This document shows, piece by piece, positions 15,398-23,101 of a stretch of 23,507 nt of DNA. The notes under the pieces were generated by a model that saw nothing but the letters and a program-made list of their open reading frames with translations, had not been told where the DNA came from and did no database searches. The stretch is from the NCBI GenBank assembly GCA_947374705.1, contig CANCDA010000016.1, positions 1 through 23,507 of the forward strand. The letters are read 5' to 3'. The DNA comes from Comamonadaceae bacterium. Its GTDB lineage: Bacteria > Pseudomonadota > Gammaproteobacteria > Burkholderiales > Burkholderiaceae_C. Position numbers and translations under genes: made by a program. Each line of letters starts with the position of its first letter. The stretch's first letter is position 1.

Positions 15398-16714
15398 ATG
15401 AAAGTCGCCATCATCGGCGCAGGCTGGGCGGGCATGGCGGCGGCTGTGGTGGCCACGCAAGGCGGCCACCAGGTCACCGTGTTTGAAGCCAGCCGCTCGC
15501 TGGGAGGGCGCGCCCGCGCGCTAGAGGCGACTCTGCCCGACGGCACGCGCGTGATGCTGGACAACGGCCAGCACATCCTGATCGGCGCTTACACCGACAC
15601 CCTGCGCTTGATGCGTGAGGTGGGCGTGGACTTGGAGGCCGCACTGCTGCGCCTACCGCTGAGCTTGCGCTTCTCCGATGGTGCGGGGCTGCAATTCCCC
15701 TTGCTGCCAGCCCCCTGGTCTGCGTTATTTCCGGCCTCGCTGGACGCCCTCGTCGGCATCCTGCGCGCACGTGGCTGGACTTGGCGCGACAAGCTGGCCT
15801 TGCTGCGGCTGGCGAGTCAATGGCAGCGCAGCGGCTTTGTGTGTCACGCCGCGCTCACGGTGGCCGAGTTGTGCGCGCCGCTGAGCCCACGCGTGCGGCA
15901 CGAGTTGATTGAGCCGCTGTGCGTGTCGGCGCTGAACACACCGGCCACCCAAGCCAGCGCCGCTGTTTTTTTGCGAGTGATGAAGGACGCACTGTTTGGT
16001 GCGCACGGTGGTTCGCACCTGCTACTGCCGCGCGTCGATTTGTCAGCGTTGTTCCCCGCCCCAGCGGCGCGTTGGTTCGTGCAACACGGCGGGCAAATGA
16101 GGCTGGGGCAACGCGTCAACGATTTGCGTGCGCAAGGCTCGCAATGGGTGGTGGGAAACGATGGTTTTGATGCCGTTGTGCTCGCCGTTTCGGCCTCCAA
16201 TGCGCTTACAACCCTTTCAGGATGCGCGCAAACCGCTTCTGAATCTGTAGCAAGTCAAATGAGAGCATGGGCCAACATCACCCAAGGTCTGCACTTTGAG
16301 GCCATCACCACGGTCTATACCTGGGCTGCGCACGTCGCGCTTTCGGCACCCGTGCTGGCGCTGCGCAGCGACGATCAAAACCCGGCTCAATTCGTCTTTG
16401 ACCGAGGCCAACTCGGTGGCCCCAAAGGCCTGCTGGCCTGGGTGGTGAGTGCCAGCACGGGGGAGCGTGACGCCCTTCAAGCGCAGGTGCTGCAACAAGC
16501 CCGCAGCCAACTGGGGTTGGAGTTACAAGCCGTGCAAACCGTCGTAGAAAAACGCGCGACCTTTGCCTGCACGCCAGGGCTACAACGCCCCCCTATGCTC
16601 ATCGCCCCCGGCCTGCTGGCCTGTGGTGACTATGTGGCTGGCCCCTACCCGGCCACGCTGGAAGGTGCGGTGCGCAGTGGGTTGGCTGCAGGGATATTCG
16701 TCGGGATGATCTAG
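15398..16714 (+). CDS. hpnE: HpnE, hydroxysqualene dehydroxylase
   Basis: The 438-residue FAD-dependent amine-oxidase-like protein has a Rossmann motif IIGAGWAGMAAA (Gly at 7, 9 and 12) and, a short way on, SLGGRARA and DNGQHILIGAY, all typical of HpnE. Near the C-terminus, GLLACGDYVAGPYPATLEGA is the second FAD-contact motif with the family's GD signature. HpnE reduces hydroxysqualene to squalene using FAD and a reductant, completing the HpnCDE route. It follows hpnD by 13 bases and is presumably co-transcribed; the ribosome site is weak. Carotenoid desaturases share the fold, but pairing with hpnD argues for HpnE. Confidence 0.9.
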   Translation: MKVAIIGAGWAGMAAAVVATQGGHQVTVFEASRSLGGRARALEATLPDGTRVMLDNGQHILIGAYTDTLRLMREVGVDLEAALLRLPLSLRFSDGAGLQFPLLPAPWSALFPASLDALVGILRARGWTWRDKLALLRLASQWQRSGFVCHAALTVAELCAPLSPRVRHELIEPLCVSALNTPATQASAAVFLRVMKDALFGAHGGSHLLLPRVDLSALFPAPAARWFVQHGGQMRLGQRVNDLRAQGSQWVVGNDGFDAVVLAVSASNALTTLSGCAQTASESVASQMRAWANITQGLHFEAITTVYTWAAHVALSAPVLALRSDDQNPAQFVFDRGQLGGPKGLLAWVVSASTGERDALQAQVLQQARSQLGLELQAVQTVVEKRATFACTPGLQRPPMLIAPGLLACGDYVAGPYPATLEGAVRSGLAAGIFVGMI

Positions 16715-16721
16715 CAAAATA

Positions 16722-16748
16722 GGGGTAAACCCCACTTAGGATTTACCC
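16722..16748. repeat. Nested inverted repeats upstream of the multicopper oxidase
   Basis: GGGGTAAACCCC at 16722-16733 can fold on itself. GGGTAAA at 16723-16729 also pairs perfectly with TTTACCC at 16742-16748, so two structures compete. The halves also read as imperfect direct repeats starting TAGG and ending ACCC. No T-tract follows on the plus strand, so a terminator of hpnDE is not well supported. The centre lies about 90 bases before the proposed oxidase transcription start, suiting an activator site. Confidence 0.5.
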
Positions 16749-16789
16749 TTAATCGAATCAATAAGTTTGATTTTTGATGGCACACCGCA

Positions 16790-16818
16790 TTGTCAAACAC
16801 CGATTTTCAAAATAGAGT
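16790..16818 (+). promoter_or_regulatory. Sigma-70-type promoter of the multicopper oxidase operon
   Basis: A -35 box TTGTCA (16790-16795, five of six) and a -10 box TAGAGT (16813-16818, four of six) are separated by 17 bases. Transcription would begin near 16825, seven bases before the ribosome site. The -35 box covers the in-frame TTG at 16790, which argues against translation starting there. Confidence 0.5.
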
Positions 16819-16831
16819 TCCGCCACAACTT

Positions 16832-16837
16832 GGAGGA
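16832..16837 (+). promoter_or_regulatory. Ribosome binding site fixing the multicopper oxidase start
   Basis: GGAGGA ends six bases before the ATG at 16844. It decides in favour of this ATG over the TTG at 16790, which has no Shine-Dalgarno and would lie within the promoter. Confidence 0.8.
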
Positions 16838-16843
16838 ACAAAC

Positions 16844-18973
16844 ATGACGCAGGGAAAATCGCGCATTCCGGAGCCGATGTCGATAAAAAAACTGATCCAA
16901 TATCAGTGGTTAACAAAGCTGACGAAGCCAGCCGTCATAGCAACCCCGATACCTCAACTCTCGCCTCTCACTATGCACATTGGTCAGACGAGCGCGAAGC
17001 ACGTGTTTGCGAATGGCAAGACTGGGTTACCCGCGATTAAGAGCACGGTTTGGGGTTATGGCGCAGCTAAAAACGCCATAACTTATCCGGGTCCGACTTT
17101 GGAGGCGATAGCGGGCGTTCTGACCCAAGTCAAATGGGGAAATTGCTTGCCCCTAGCCATCGGGCCAGCCAAACTCAAGCACCCCTTTGTGATGCCCCCA
17201 AAAGACGCCATACCGGGCGGTTCAATGATGGCTCGGTATGACGTAGGGCATACCGCAGTGCACCTGCACGGGGCCCACTTAGAGTGGACGAGCGACGGAT
17301 ATCCGATGCGACACCCGGATATGCCTGCGCCCAAAGTCTCTGTGCTAAGGCCCGGTGGGCAGGTCACCTTTGACTACCCCAACACGCAAGCCGGCGGAGC
17401 CACACTGTGGTACCACGATCACACCATGGACATGACAGCGCGCAACGTGTACGCCGGTTTGGCTGGCGCTTACCTGTTGCGGCACAAAGACGAGGCAGAT
17501 GTTTTTTCGCCACTCATTGATCTCGAAAAATTTGAATTCCCTCTCATCATTCAAGATCGATCATTCACAAAAGAGGGGGAGCTTTTGTACGGTGATGCCA
17601 GCTATTTGACCCTGCGTAAAAGCAAGAGACAAATTGCAAATAACACAACTCGACCCGACGTTATTCCAGCCCCTTCACCCGAGTTCAAAGGCCAAGCATT
17701 CGTCGTTAACGGGGTACTTTGGCCCCACATGGACGTCGAACCACGCGCTTATAGATTTCGAGTGCTCAACGGTTGCAATTCTCGAATGGTAGCCATGCGC
17801 GTTTCCCCAGAAAGCGCCAGCATGCCGGGCTCTCCTGAGAGAAGTCTCAATACTGCCCCAGGCATCTCTATTTTGCAAATTGGTGCTGACGGGGGAATGT
17901 TTGACCAAATCGTAGAAATCAATGGACTTGCATCAAACGGCGCTTCAAACACGGATGGGGAAAAGACGCTCCCCCCCAATCTTTTGATCCTCGCGCCAGG
18001 TGAGCGAGCTGACATCGTTATTGATTTCTCAAAGCACGCTGGCAAGAAGTTGTATCTATCCAACCACGCGACTGACTCCGCACCGTTGGGCAATGGCGGC
18101 GACGGTGTGCCGGATTTACCTATTGACCCGAAGCAGCAAACCACCTTAGTCAAAGCAACAATTAAAGCGCTGGGGGCTATTGTTCAGTTTCGCGTGAACC
18201 AGCAGTCACCAAAGGAACTTGAGCAAGCTAAATTGAATTGCATTCTCAAGAAGCTGGCTCCAGCGAATGCAACCCCACCAACACCTGCGGATTTGGACGC
18301 GGCAACGTTAAAGCGTGCCTATCGAATTGTGGAAACCCCGACGTCATTTCAAGCAAGTGACGTTAACCCATCGCCCAAAAGCTCTGCGCAAACGTACCCT
18401 CCGGGTCGATTTGGATGGAAGGCCATTACATTCCAATCCGTGCTTGGCAAACTGCCATTTGGCCCTGAGTTGTTATGGGCTGGCGCAAGACCAAGCACGG
18501 GAATTGGTGGAGTTCCAGCTGGAGGCCCGAAACTGGAAAATTTGGATTTGACCGGCAATGCGAGTGCACATCGTATCAATGGCTGTTGGGAAATTTGGGA
18601 GTTTTATAACGACACTGGAGACGTTCACCCCATCCATTTGCACCTTTCGCAATTCAAAATAATTGACAGGCAAGCTTTGACACTCTATGACTCTGAGCAT
18701 CTGCGGATCAATAATGATCGAACGACTTGGGTTGCCTCCCACGCTGTAGTTCAGAAGCCTGATACCAATGAATCCGGCTGGAAAGATACGGTACGTGTTA
18801 ACCCTCGCGATCTCACTCGAATTTTGGTGAAGTTTGACAACGGCAGCGATCAAACAAACCGAGATTACAGCGGCGACTTTGTTTGGCACTGTCACCTGCT
18901 GGAGCACGAAGACATGGGCATGATGCGCCCGCTGAAGATTCACCCACTTACCAATAACGAGGAATGCAAATGA
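16844..18973 (+). CDS. Multicopper oxidase, CotA/phenoxazinone-synthase-like, without signal peptide
   Basis: The 709-residue protein keeps all four copper-binding motifs: HLHGAH at 140-145, WYHDH at 189-193, HPIHLH at 595-600 and HCHLLEHEDMGMM from 682, the last carrying the type 1 copper Cys and a candidate axial Met. It should oxidise a substrate (phenol, bilirubin-like compound or metal ion) and reduce oxygen to water. The HCHLLEHED form and the extra length over CotA (about 510 residues) point to the CotA/bilirubin oxidase/phenoxazinone synthase branch. The N-terminus MTQGKSRIPEPMSIKKLIQY shows neither Sec nor Tat signal, unlike CueO or CopA, so it appears cytosolic. The stop overlaps the next gene (ATGA). 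GC is visibly lower than in flanking genes, suggesting transfer. Substrate unknown. Confidence 0.9.
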   Translation: MTQGKSRIPEPMSIKKLIQYQWLTKLTKPAVIATPIPQLSPLTMHIGQTSAKHVFANGKTGLPAIKSTVWGYGAAKNAITYPGPTLEAIAGVLTQVKWGNCLPLAIGPAKLKHPFVMPPKDAIPGGSMMARYDVGHTAVHLHGAHLEWTSDGYPMRHPDMPAPKVSVLRPGGQVTFDYPNTQAGGATLWYHDHTMDMTARNVYAGLAGAYLLRHKDEADVFSPLIDLEKFEFPLIIQDRSFTKEGELLYGDASYLTLRKSKRQIANNTTRPDVIPAPSPEFKGQAFVVNGVLWPHMDVEPRAYRFRVLNGCNSRMVAMRVSPESASMPGSPERSLNTAPGISILQIGADGGMFDQIVEINGLASNGASNTDGEKTLPPNLLILAPGERADIVIDFSKHAGKKLYLSNHATDSAPLGNGGDGVPDLPIDPKQQTTLVKATIKALGAIVQFRVNQQSPKELEQAKLNCILKKLAPANATPPTPADLDAATLKRAYRIVETPTSFQASDVNPSPKSSAQTYPPGRFGWKAITFQSVLGKLPFGPELLWAGARPSTGIGGVPAGGPKLENLDLTGNASAHRINGCWEIWEFYNDTGDVHPIHLHLSQFKIIDRQALTLYDSEHLRINNDRTTWVASHAVVQKPDTNESGWKDTVRVNPRDLTRILVKFDNGSDQTNRDYSGDFVWHCHLLEHEDMGMMRPLKIHPLTNNEECK

Positions 18974-19641
18974 CTTACGACATCAGTGGAGATTTCTATG
19001 AAGCTTGCGACTGCGAGGCTATCTGCTCATGCTGGGCAGAAGTAGCCCCCGATGGAGGATGCACAGGCTTATATGCGTGGAGAATCACAGAAGGCACCTG
19101 CGACCGTGTTGATGTACGGGATTGCAAAGTGGTCGCGGTATTTTTTGGGAAAAGTTGCGATGAGGCTCAACAAATTTTGATTTTCATTGACAGCGGAGAT
19201 GGACCGAGCGAGCCTAAATTTACTGCGCTATCAACTGCAATTCGATTGTCAACTGGGCCATGGTTCCAAGTACTGAACAGCACAACAACAACAACAGCAC
19301 CACCAACAGAGGTACGCGCAGCTACGGTTGTTATCGACTCGGGGGCATCACCAACAGATGTAGCGATCACCGTTACAGAGAACTCTACTTTGAAGGCAGA
19401 AGCCTTCTGTAGGTTTGATCAACCCATCACCTTGACAGGCAGCGGTAACACACTCGCTGCAAAAGTCGTCGGCTCCAATACTGAAAAAGCAATCAAGGTT
19501 GGATATGTCGTAACAAACACCAATGGATCAGGGTTGAATTTGCTCGCCACGATGGGCGCAGGCATTAATAAATACACCTTTGATTTGGATATTTCTAAAG
19601 TGTCTGCAGTCGGGGGGCAGTTCACCTACGCCCACCCTTAA
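18970..19641 (+). CDS. DUF1326-type cysteine-rich protein
   Basis: The 223-residue protein starts MTYDISGDFYEACDCEAICSCW; this CxC...CxC opening, followed by GGCTGLYAWRITEGTCDRVDV, is the DUF1326 pattern. Cysteines lie at 13, 15, 19, 21, 31, 44, 52, 63 and 147, most in the first 65 residues, and could bind metal. A run of five threonines is at 105-109. No signal peptide or membrane helix is seen. The ATG at 18970 overlaps the oxidase stop by four bases and has GAGGA six bases upstream; the ATG at 18964 would sit directly on that site. DUF1326 genes are often next to DUF2182 genes, as here. The function is unknown. Confidence 0.85.
   Translation: MTYDISGDFYEACDCEAICSCWAEVAPDGGCTGLYAWRITEGTCDRVDVRDCKVVAVFFGKSCDEAQQILIFIDSGDGPSEPKFTALSTAIRLSTGPWFQVLNSTTTTTAPPTEVRAATVVIDSGASPTDVAITVTENSTLKAEAFCRFDQPITLTGSGNTLAAKVVGSNTEKAIKVGYVVTNTNGSGLNLLATMGAGINKYTFDLDISKVSAVGGQFTYAHP
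19282..19296 (+). repeat. (ACA)5 microsatellite within the DUF1326 gene
   Basis: Five ACA units encode Thr105-109, and CAC/CCA-rich sequence continues after them. Length changes would keep the reading frame, so this would vary a linker rather than switch the gene off. Confidence 0.8.
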
Positions 19642-19654
19642 CAATCGCACACTT

Positions 19655-20473
19655 ATGCCACCAAAGCGAGTGACTTCTGAAGGTAACACCCGTTTGTGGG
19701 TCTTGATGGCTGGTGGCTGTGTGCTTGCCGCTCTGGGTTTTTCGTGGTGGGGGCAATCTCCTCTGGCCAAATATTTGGTGCGAGAAAGTGTGACCTTGCA
19801 ATGGGCGCGACATGCGATGTTTTTGTTGGATTGGACGCTCATGTGCATTGCCATGATGTTGCCCACCGCCGCGCCTATGCTTCGGGCCGTGTACCGCTTG
19901 GGGCGGGATCGCCAAGAGGCCATCAAGCTCACCATCGCTTGCGCCATCGCCTTCACGCTGGTGTGGGCCAGTGCGGGGGTCGTTGTTCGCTTTGCGCATG
20001 GCTTAGCGTTTAACTTTCTCCAATCTTTACCTCAATCAACCGAGCGCAATCAACTCTTCGTCAGCCTGTTGTTGGGGTTAGGCGGCGTTTATTTACTCTT
20101 GCCAATTGCCCAGCGATGCGTCACAGCATGCCGTTCACCCATGGGCTTTGTCGCTCGGCATTGGACTGGGCGCATCGATGTGACGTGGCAATCAGCGCGC
20201 ATGGGCTTGAGTTATGGGGCCTCGTGCTTTGGATGCTGCTGGCCTTTGATGCTGGCGATGTGCATGCTGGGCTGGACTGACCCAATCTGGATGATTGCTG
20301 GTGGTTTAGCCATGGCTTTTCAAAAACTATCCAATTGGGGGCATTGGTTCACCCGGGGTATCGGGGTGCTAGCCATAGTTATGACCTTTGGCATTGCAAC
20401 ACAAACCATTGGTCTGGCCTATGTTGCGCCTTTATGGTCACCCGATGGATGGGCTAACTGCGGTGTTTTTTAA
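19655..20473 (+). CDS. DUF2182-type integral membrane protein
   Basis: The 272-residue protein has about six hydrophobic segments. It carries the DUF2182 signatures CIAMMLPTAAPMLR at 64-77, CVTACRSPMGF at 155-165 and SYGASCFGCCWPLML at 186-200. The family has been called a predicted metal-binding membrane protein; the membrane-embedded CFGCC, Met-rich flanks and a second Cys pair would suit a soft metal such as copper. It begins 13 bases after the DUF1326 stop, with no clear Shine-Dalgarno before the ATG at 19655; the longer frame from 19580 overlaps the previous gene. It is the last gene of the oxidase operon. The role in metal transport is inference. Confidence 0.85.
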   Translation: MPPKRVTSEGNTRLWVLMAGGCVLAALGFSWWGQSPLAKYLVRESVTLQWARHAMFLLDWTLMCIAMMLPTAAPMLRAVYRLGRDRQEAIKLTIACAIAFTLVWASAGVVVRFAHGLAFNFLQSLPQSTERNQLFVSLLLGLGGVYLLLPIAQRCVTACRSPMGFVARHWTGRIDVTWQSARMGLSYGASCFGCCWPLMLAMCMLGWTDPIWMIAGGLAMAFQKLSNWGHWFTRGIGVLAIVMTFGIATQTIGLAYVAPLWSPDGWANCGVF

Positions 20474-20494
20474 ACCACCAATCTCGCACCTCAT

Positions 20495-20514
20495 AAGACC
20501 TCATACAAGGTCTT
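20495..20514 (+). terminator. Hairpin after the DUF2182 gene
   Basis: AAGACCT (20495-20501) pairs perfectly with AGGTCTT (20508-20514) around a six-base loop, 21 bases after the stop codon. It is placed like a terminator for the oxidase operon, but no T-run follows and the stem is only moderately GC-rich. Confidence 0.4.
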
Positions 20515-20586
20515 GATGTTCAGCTGTCTGTAGCAAATGAATTGGTCGGTACCTAGCTTGTGATCTATCCAGACTAAGGAGTAGTG

Positions 20587-20694
20587 ATGAACGAGAGGAA
20601 CATTTTTGAGGAGTAAGGATCAAGCCACAAGAGCATGGTCAACCTGTCAAAATACGAGGTTGGAACCATCGGCCCAGCCGATCACTGTCGTTAA
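20587..20694 (+). pseudogene. Likely remnant of an HTH (HigA-like) antitoxin gene
   Basis: AAGGAG five bases upstream leads into ATG and the nine codons MNERNIFEE, then TAA at 20614-20616. The same frame reopens at once and runs GSSHKSMVNLSKYEVGTIG to a TAA at 20692-20694. MNERNIFEE resembles the N-terminus of HigA/XRE-type antitoxins, and SKYEVGTIGP resembles their WE.G...P segment after the recognition helix. Both pieces in one frame suit a gene with an internal deletion and a stop. The similarity is from memory and short; a chance small ORF remains possible. Confidence 0.35.
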
Positions 20695-20713
20695 CTCAAC
20701 AACTTACTCTGCC

Positions 20714-22267
20714 ATGACCACCCTCATCCGCCAAGCCGATCTGATCGAGTCCGTCGCCGCCGCCTTGCAGTACATCAGCTACTACCACCCGGCTGACTTC
20801 ATCACCCATCTGGCGCGCGCCTATGAGCGCGAGCAAAGCGCCCCGGCCAAGGACGCCATTGCGCAAATTTTGACCAACAGCAAGATGAGCGCCACTGGCC
20901 ACCGCCCGATCTGCCAAGACACCGGCATCGTCAACGTGTTCCTCAAGGTGGGCATGGACGTGCGCCTGGACGGCTTCACCGGCAGCCTGGAAGACGCGGT
21001 GAACGAAGGCGTGCGTCAGGGCTACAACCACCCGGACAACAGCTTGCGCGCCAGCATCGTGGCCGACCCGCACTTTGACCGCAAGAACACCAAAGACAAC
21101 ACGCCGGCCGTGATCTTTACCGAGCTGGTACCCGGCAATACGGTGGAAGTGACCGTAGCTGCCAAGGGCGGCGGCTCCGAGAACAAAAGCAAGCTGGTCA
21201 TGCTCAACCCCGGCGACAGCATTGTGGACTGGGTGCTCAAAACCGTGCCTACCATGGGCGCAGGCTGGTGCCCGCCGGGCATGCTGGGCATTGGCATTGG
21301 CGGCACGGCGGAGAAAGCCATGCTGCTGGCCAAAGAAAGCCTGATGGACGACATCGACATGTACGAGTTGCAGGCCAAGGCCGCCAAGGGTGAGAAGCTC
21401 ACCAAGGTGGAAGAAATGCGCCTGGAACTGCTGGACAAAGTCAACGCCCTGGGCATTGGTGCCCAAGGCTTGGGTGGCCTCACCACCGTGCTGGACATCA
21501 AAATCAAGATGTACCCCACCCATGCCGCAGGCAAGCCGGTGGCCATGATCCCCAACTGCGCCGCCACCCGCCACGCGCATTTTGTGCTGGACGGCAGCGG
21601 CCCGGTGTACCTGGACCCGCCCAGCCTGGACCTGTGGCCCAACGTCAATTGGACACCCGATTACGTCAAGAGCAAAAAGGTCAACCTGGACACGCTCACC
21701 CCCGCCGAAGTGGCGAGCTGGAAGCACGGCGACACCCTGCTGTTGAACGGCAAAATGTTGACCGGCCGCGACGCCGCGCACAAGCGCATTCAAGGCATGC
21801 TGGCCAAGGGCGAGCCGCTGCCGGTGAGCTTCAAGAACCGCGCCATTTACTACGTCGGCCCGGTGGACCCCGTGCAGGGCGAAGCGGTTGGCCCGGCTGG
21901 CCCCACCACCGCCACCCGTATGGATGAGTTCACCGAAACCATGTTGGGCCAGACCGGCCTGACCGTCATGATTGGCAAGGCCGAGCGCGGCCCAGCGGCC
22001 ATCGAGTCGATCAAGAAACACAAGGCCGCCTACCTGATGGCCGTGGGCGGTGCCGCCTACCTGGTCTCCAAAGCCATCAAGAGCGCCAAGGTGGTGGGCT
22101 TTGCTGACTTGGGCATGGAAGCGATTTACGAATTTGACGTGGTGGACATGCCGGTGACAGTGGCTGTAGATGCAGGCGGCACTAGCGCCCACATCACCGG
22201 TCCGGCCGAGTGGAAACAACGCATTGCCACGGGCGAGTTCAAAGGCATTACCGTCGCGGCGGCTTGA
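20714..22267 (+). CDS. fumA: Fumarate hydratase class I (iron-sulfur)
   Basis: The 517-residue protein is a one-piece class I fumarase, interconverting fumarate and malate in the TCA cycle in the cytosol. The three [4Fe-4S] ligands are Cys67 (GHRPICQDTG), Cys186 (GAGWCPPGM) and Cys282 (IPNCAATRHAHF). The C-terminal domain carries TTATRMDEFTETML and ends in AEWKQRIATGEFKGITVAAA. Cluster-bearing fumarases are oxygen- and superoxide-sensitive. The frame is open from 20606, but MTTLIRQADLIESV at 20714 is the family-like start; no good Shine-Dalgarno precedes it. It is strongly GC-rich, unlike the operon before it. murI follows 18 bases later. The symbol could also be fumB; the two cannot be told apart from sequence alone. 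Confidence 0.93.
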   Translation: MTTLIRQADLIESVAAALQYISYYHPADFITHLARAYEREQSAPAKDAIAQILTNSKMSATGHRPICQDTGIVNVFLKVGMDVRLDGFTGSLEDAVNEGVRQGYNHPDNSLRASIVADPHFDRKNTKDNTPAVIFTELVPGNTVEVTVAAKGGGSENKSKLVMLNPGDSIVDWVLKTVPTMGAGWCPPGMLGIGIGGTAEKAMLLAKESLMDDIDMYELQAKAAKGEKLTKVEEMRLELLDKVNALGIGAQGLGGLTTVLDIKIKMYPTHAAGKPVAMIPNCAATRHAHFVLDGSGPVYLDPPSLDLWPNVNWTPDYVKSKKVNLDTLTPAEVASWKHGDTLLLNGKMLTGRDAAHKRIQGMLAKGEPLPVSFKNRAIYYVGPVDPVQGEAVGPAGPTTATRMDEFTETMLGQTGLTVMIGKAERGPAAIESIKKHKAAYLMAVGGAAYLVSKAIKSAKVVGFADLGMEAIYEFDVVDMPVTVAVDAGGTSAHITGPAEWKQRIATGEFKGITVAAA

Positions 22268-22285
22268 GTCCATTCAAGGGCAAAC

Positions 22286-23101
22286 GTGCACGCCCCCATC
22301 GGCGTTTTTGACAGCGGCATTGGGGGCCTGAGCATCCTCCAAGCCCTGCGCGCCGAGTTGCCGTTTGAAGACTTTGTCTATGTGGCCGACAGCGGCCACG
22401 CGCCCTATGGTGAACGCGACCCGGCCCATGTCATTGTTCGCGCACGCGCCATTACGGGCTACCTGCGCAGCCGACACCACATCAAGGCGCTGGTCATCGC
22501 CTGCAACACCGCCACCGCGGCGGCCATTCACTTGCTGAGGCAAGAGCAGCCCGACCTGCCCATCATCGGCGTCGAGCCCGCCCTCAAACCTGCCGCCCTG
22601 CATAGCCAGACCCGGCGCATCGGCGTCCTGGCGACGCAAGGCACGCTGAGCAGCGCCAAGTTTCAAGCCCTGCTGGATTCGCTCAAAGATCAGGCCGAGT
22701 TCATCTGCCAGCCGTGCAGCGGTTTGGCCAGCGCGATTGAGGCGGGCGATGCCGACAAAATCCAATCGCTCAGCCAGCAATACACAGCAGCGCTAGGATC
22801 AGAAGACGGCGTGGACACGCTCGTTTTGGGTTGCACCCATTACCCCTTTGCCCGCGACGTGCTGCAAGCTCTGGTGGGGCCGAGCGTCACGCTGTTGGAC
22901 AGCGGGGCCCCGGTGGCCCGGCAGACCCGCCGCGTGCTGGAAGCCAAGGCCGTGCTTGCCCCTGCGCGAGAGGCAAGCGCCCTGCTCTGCTCGACGGGCA
23001 ACATTGAAGCCTTGCAAGTCGCAGTGCGTCGTTGGTTGCCGCTAGACGCATTTTTTAACCGCGTGTCTTTTCAGACACTAGACCCCGAGACACCCACATG
23101 A
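22286..23101 (+). CDS. murI: Glutamate racemase
   Basis: The 271-residue cytosolic enzyme makes D-glutamate for peptidoglycan. FDSGIGGLSI at 8-17 and YVADSGHAPYGE at 32-43 are substrate-binding motifs. The two catalytic cysteines are Cys73 (ACNTATA) and Cys183 (GCTHYPF), both present. The start is a GTG at 22286, which gives the usual N-terminus MHAPIGVFDSG; the upstream AAGGGC is a weak ribosome site, and the gene probably rides on the fumarase transcript. Its TGA overlaps the next start by ATGA. The length is normal for the family. Confidence 0.94.
   Translation: MHAPIGVFDSGIGGLSILQALRAELPFEDFVYVADSGHAPYGERDPAHVIVRARAITGYLRSRHHIKALVIACNTATAAAIHLLRQEQPDLPIIGVEPALKPAALHSQTRRIGVLATQGTLSSAKFQALLDSLKDQAEFICQPCSGLASAIEAGDADKIQSLSQQYTAALGSEDGVDTLVLGCTHYPFARDVLQALVGPSVTLLDSGAPVARQTRRVLEAKAVLAPAREASALLCSTGNIEALQVAVRRWLPLDAFFNRVSFQTLDPETPT

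Larger units (their letters stand above)
20474..20713. other. Non-coding gap before fumarase with hairpins and gene debris
   Basis: These 240 bases hold no intact long gene. Visible are the hairpin at 20495-20514, the repeated word CCTCATA (10 bases apart, from 20489), the antitoxin-like remnant from 20587, and a tight palindrome ATCGGC-CCA-GCCGAT at 20668-20682 that could be an operator or leader hairpin for fumarase. A fumarase promoter should lie here, but I could not pick a convincing one. Confidence 0.6.

Noticed and set aside
16790..16843. TTG start for the multicopper oxidase adding 18 residues
   Set aside because: The TTG is part of a good -35 box and has no Shine-Dalgarno, while the ATG at 16844 has GGAGGA six bases upstream.
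20696..22273. 525-codon open frame on the minus strand covering the whole fumarase gene
   Set aside because: It is antisense to a gene with intact iron-sulfur ligands and family motifs, is rich in His/Gly/Val/Ala from GC-rich codons read backwards, and shows no domain.
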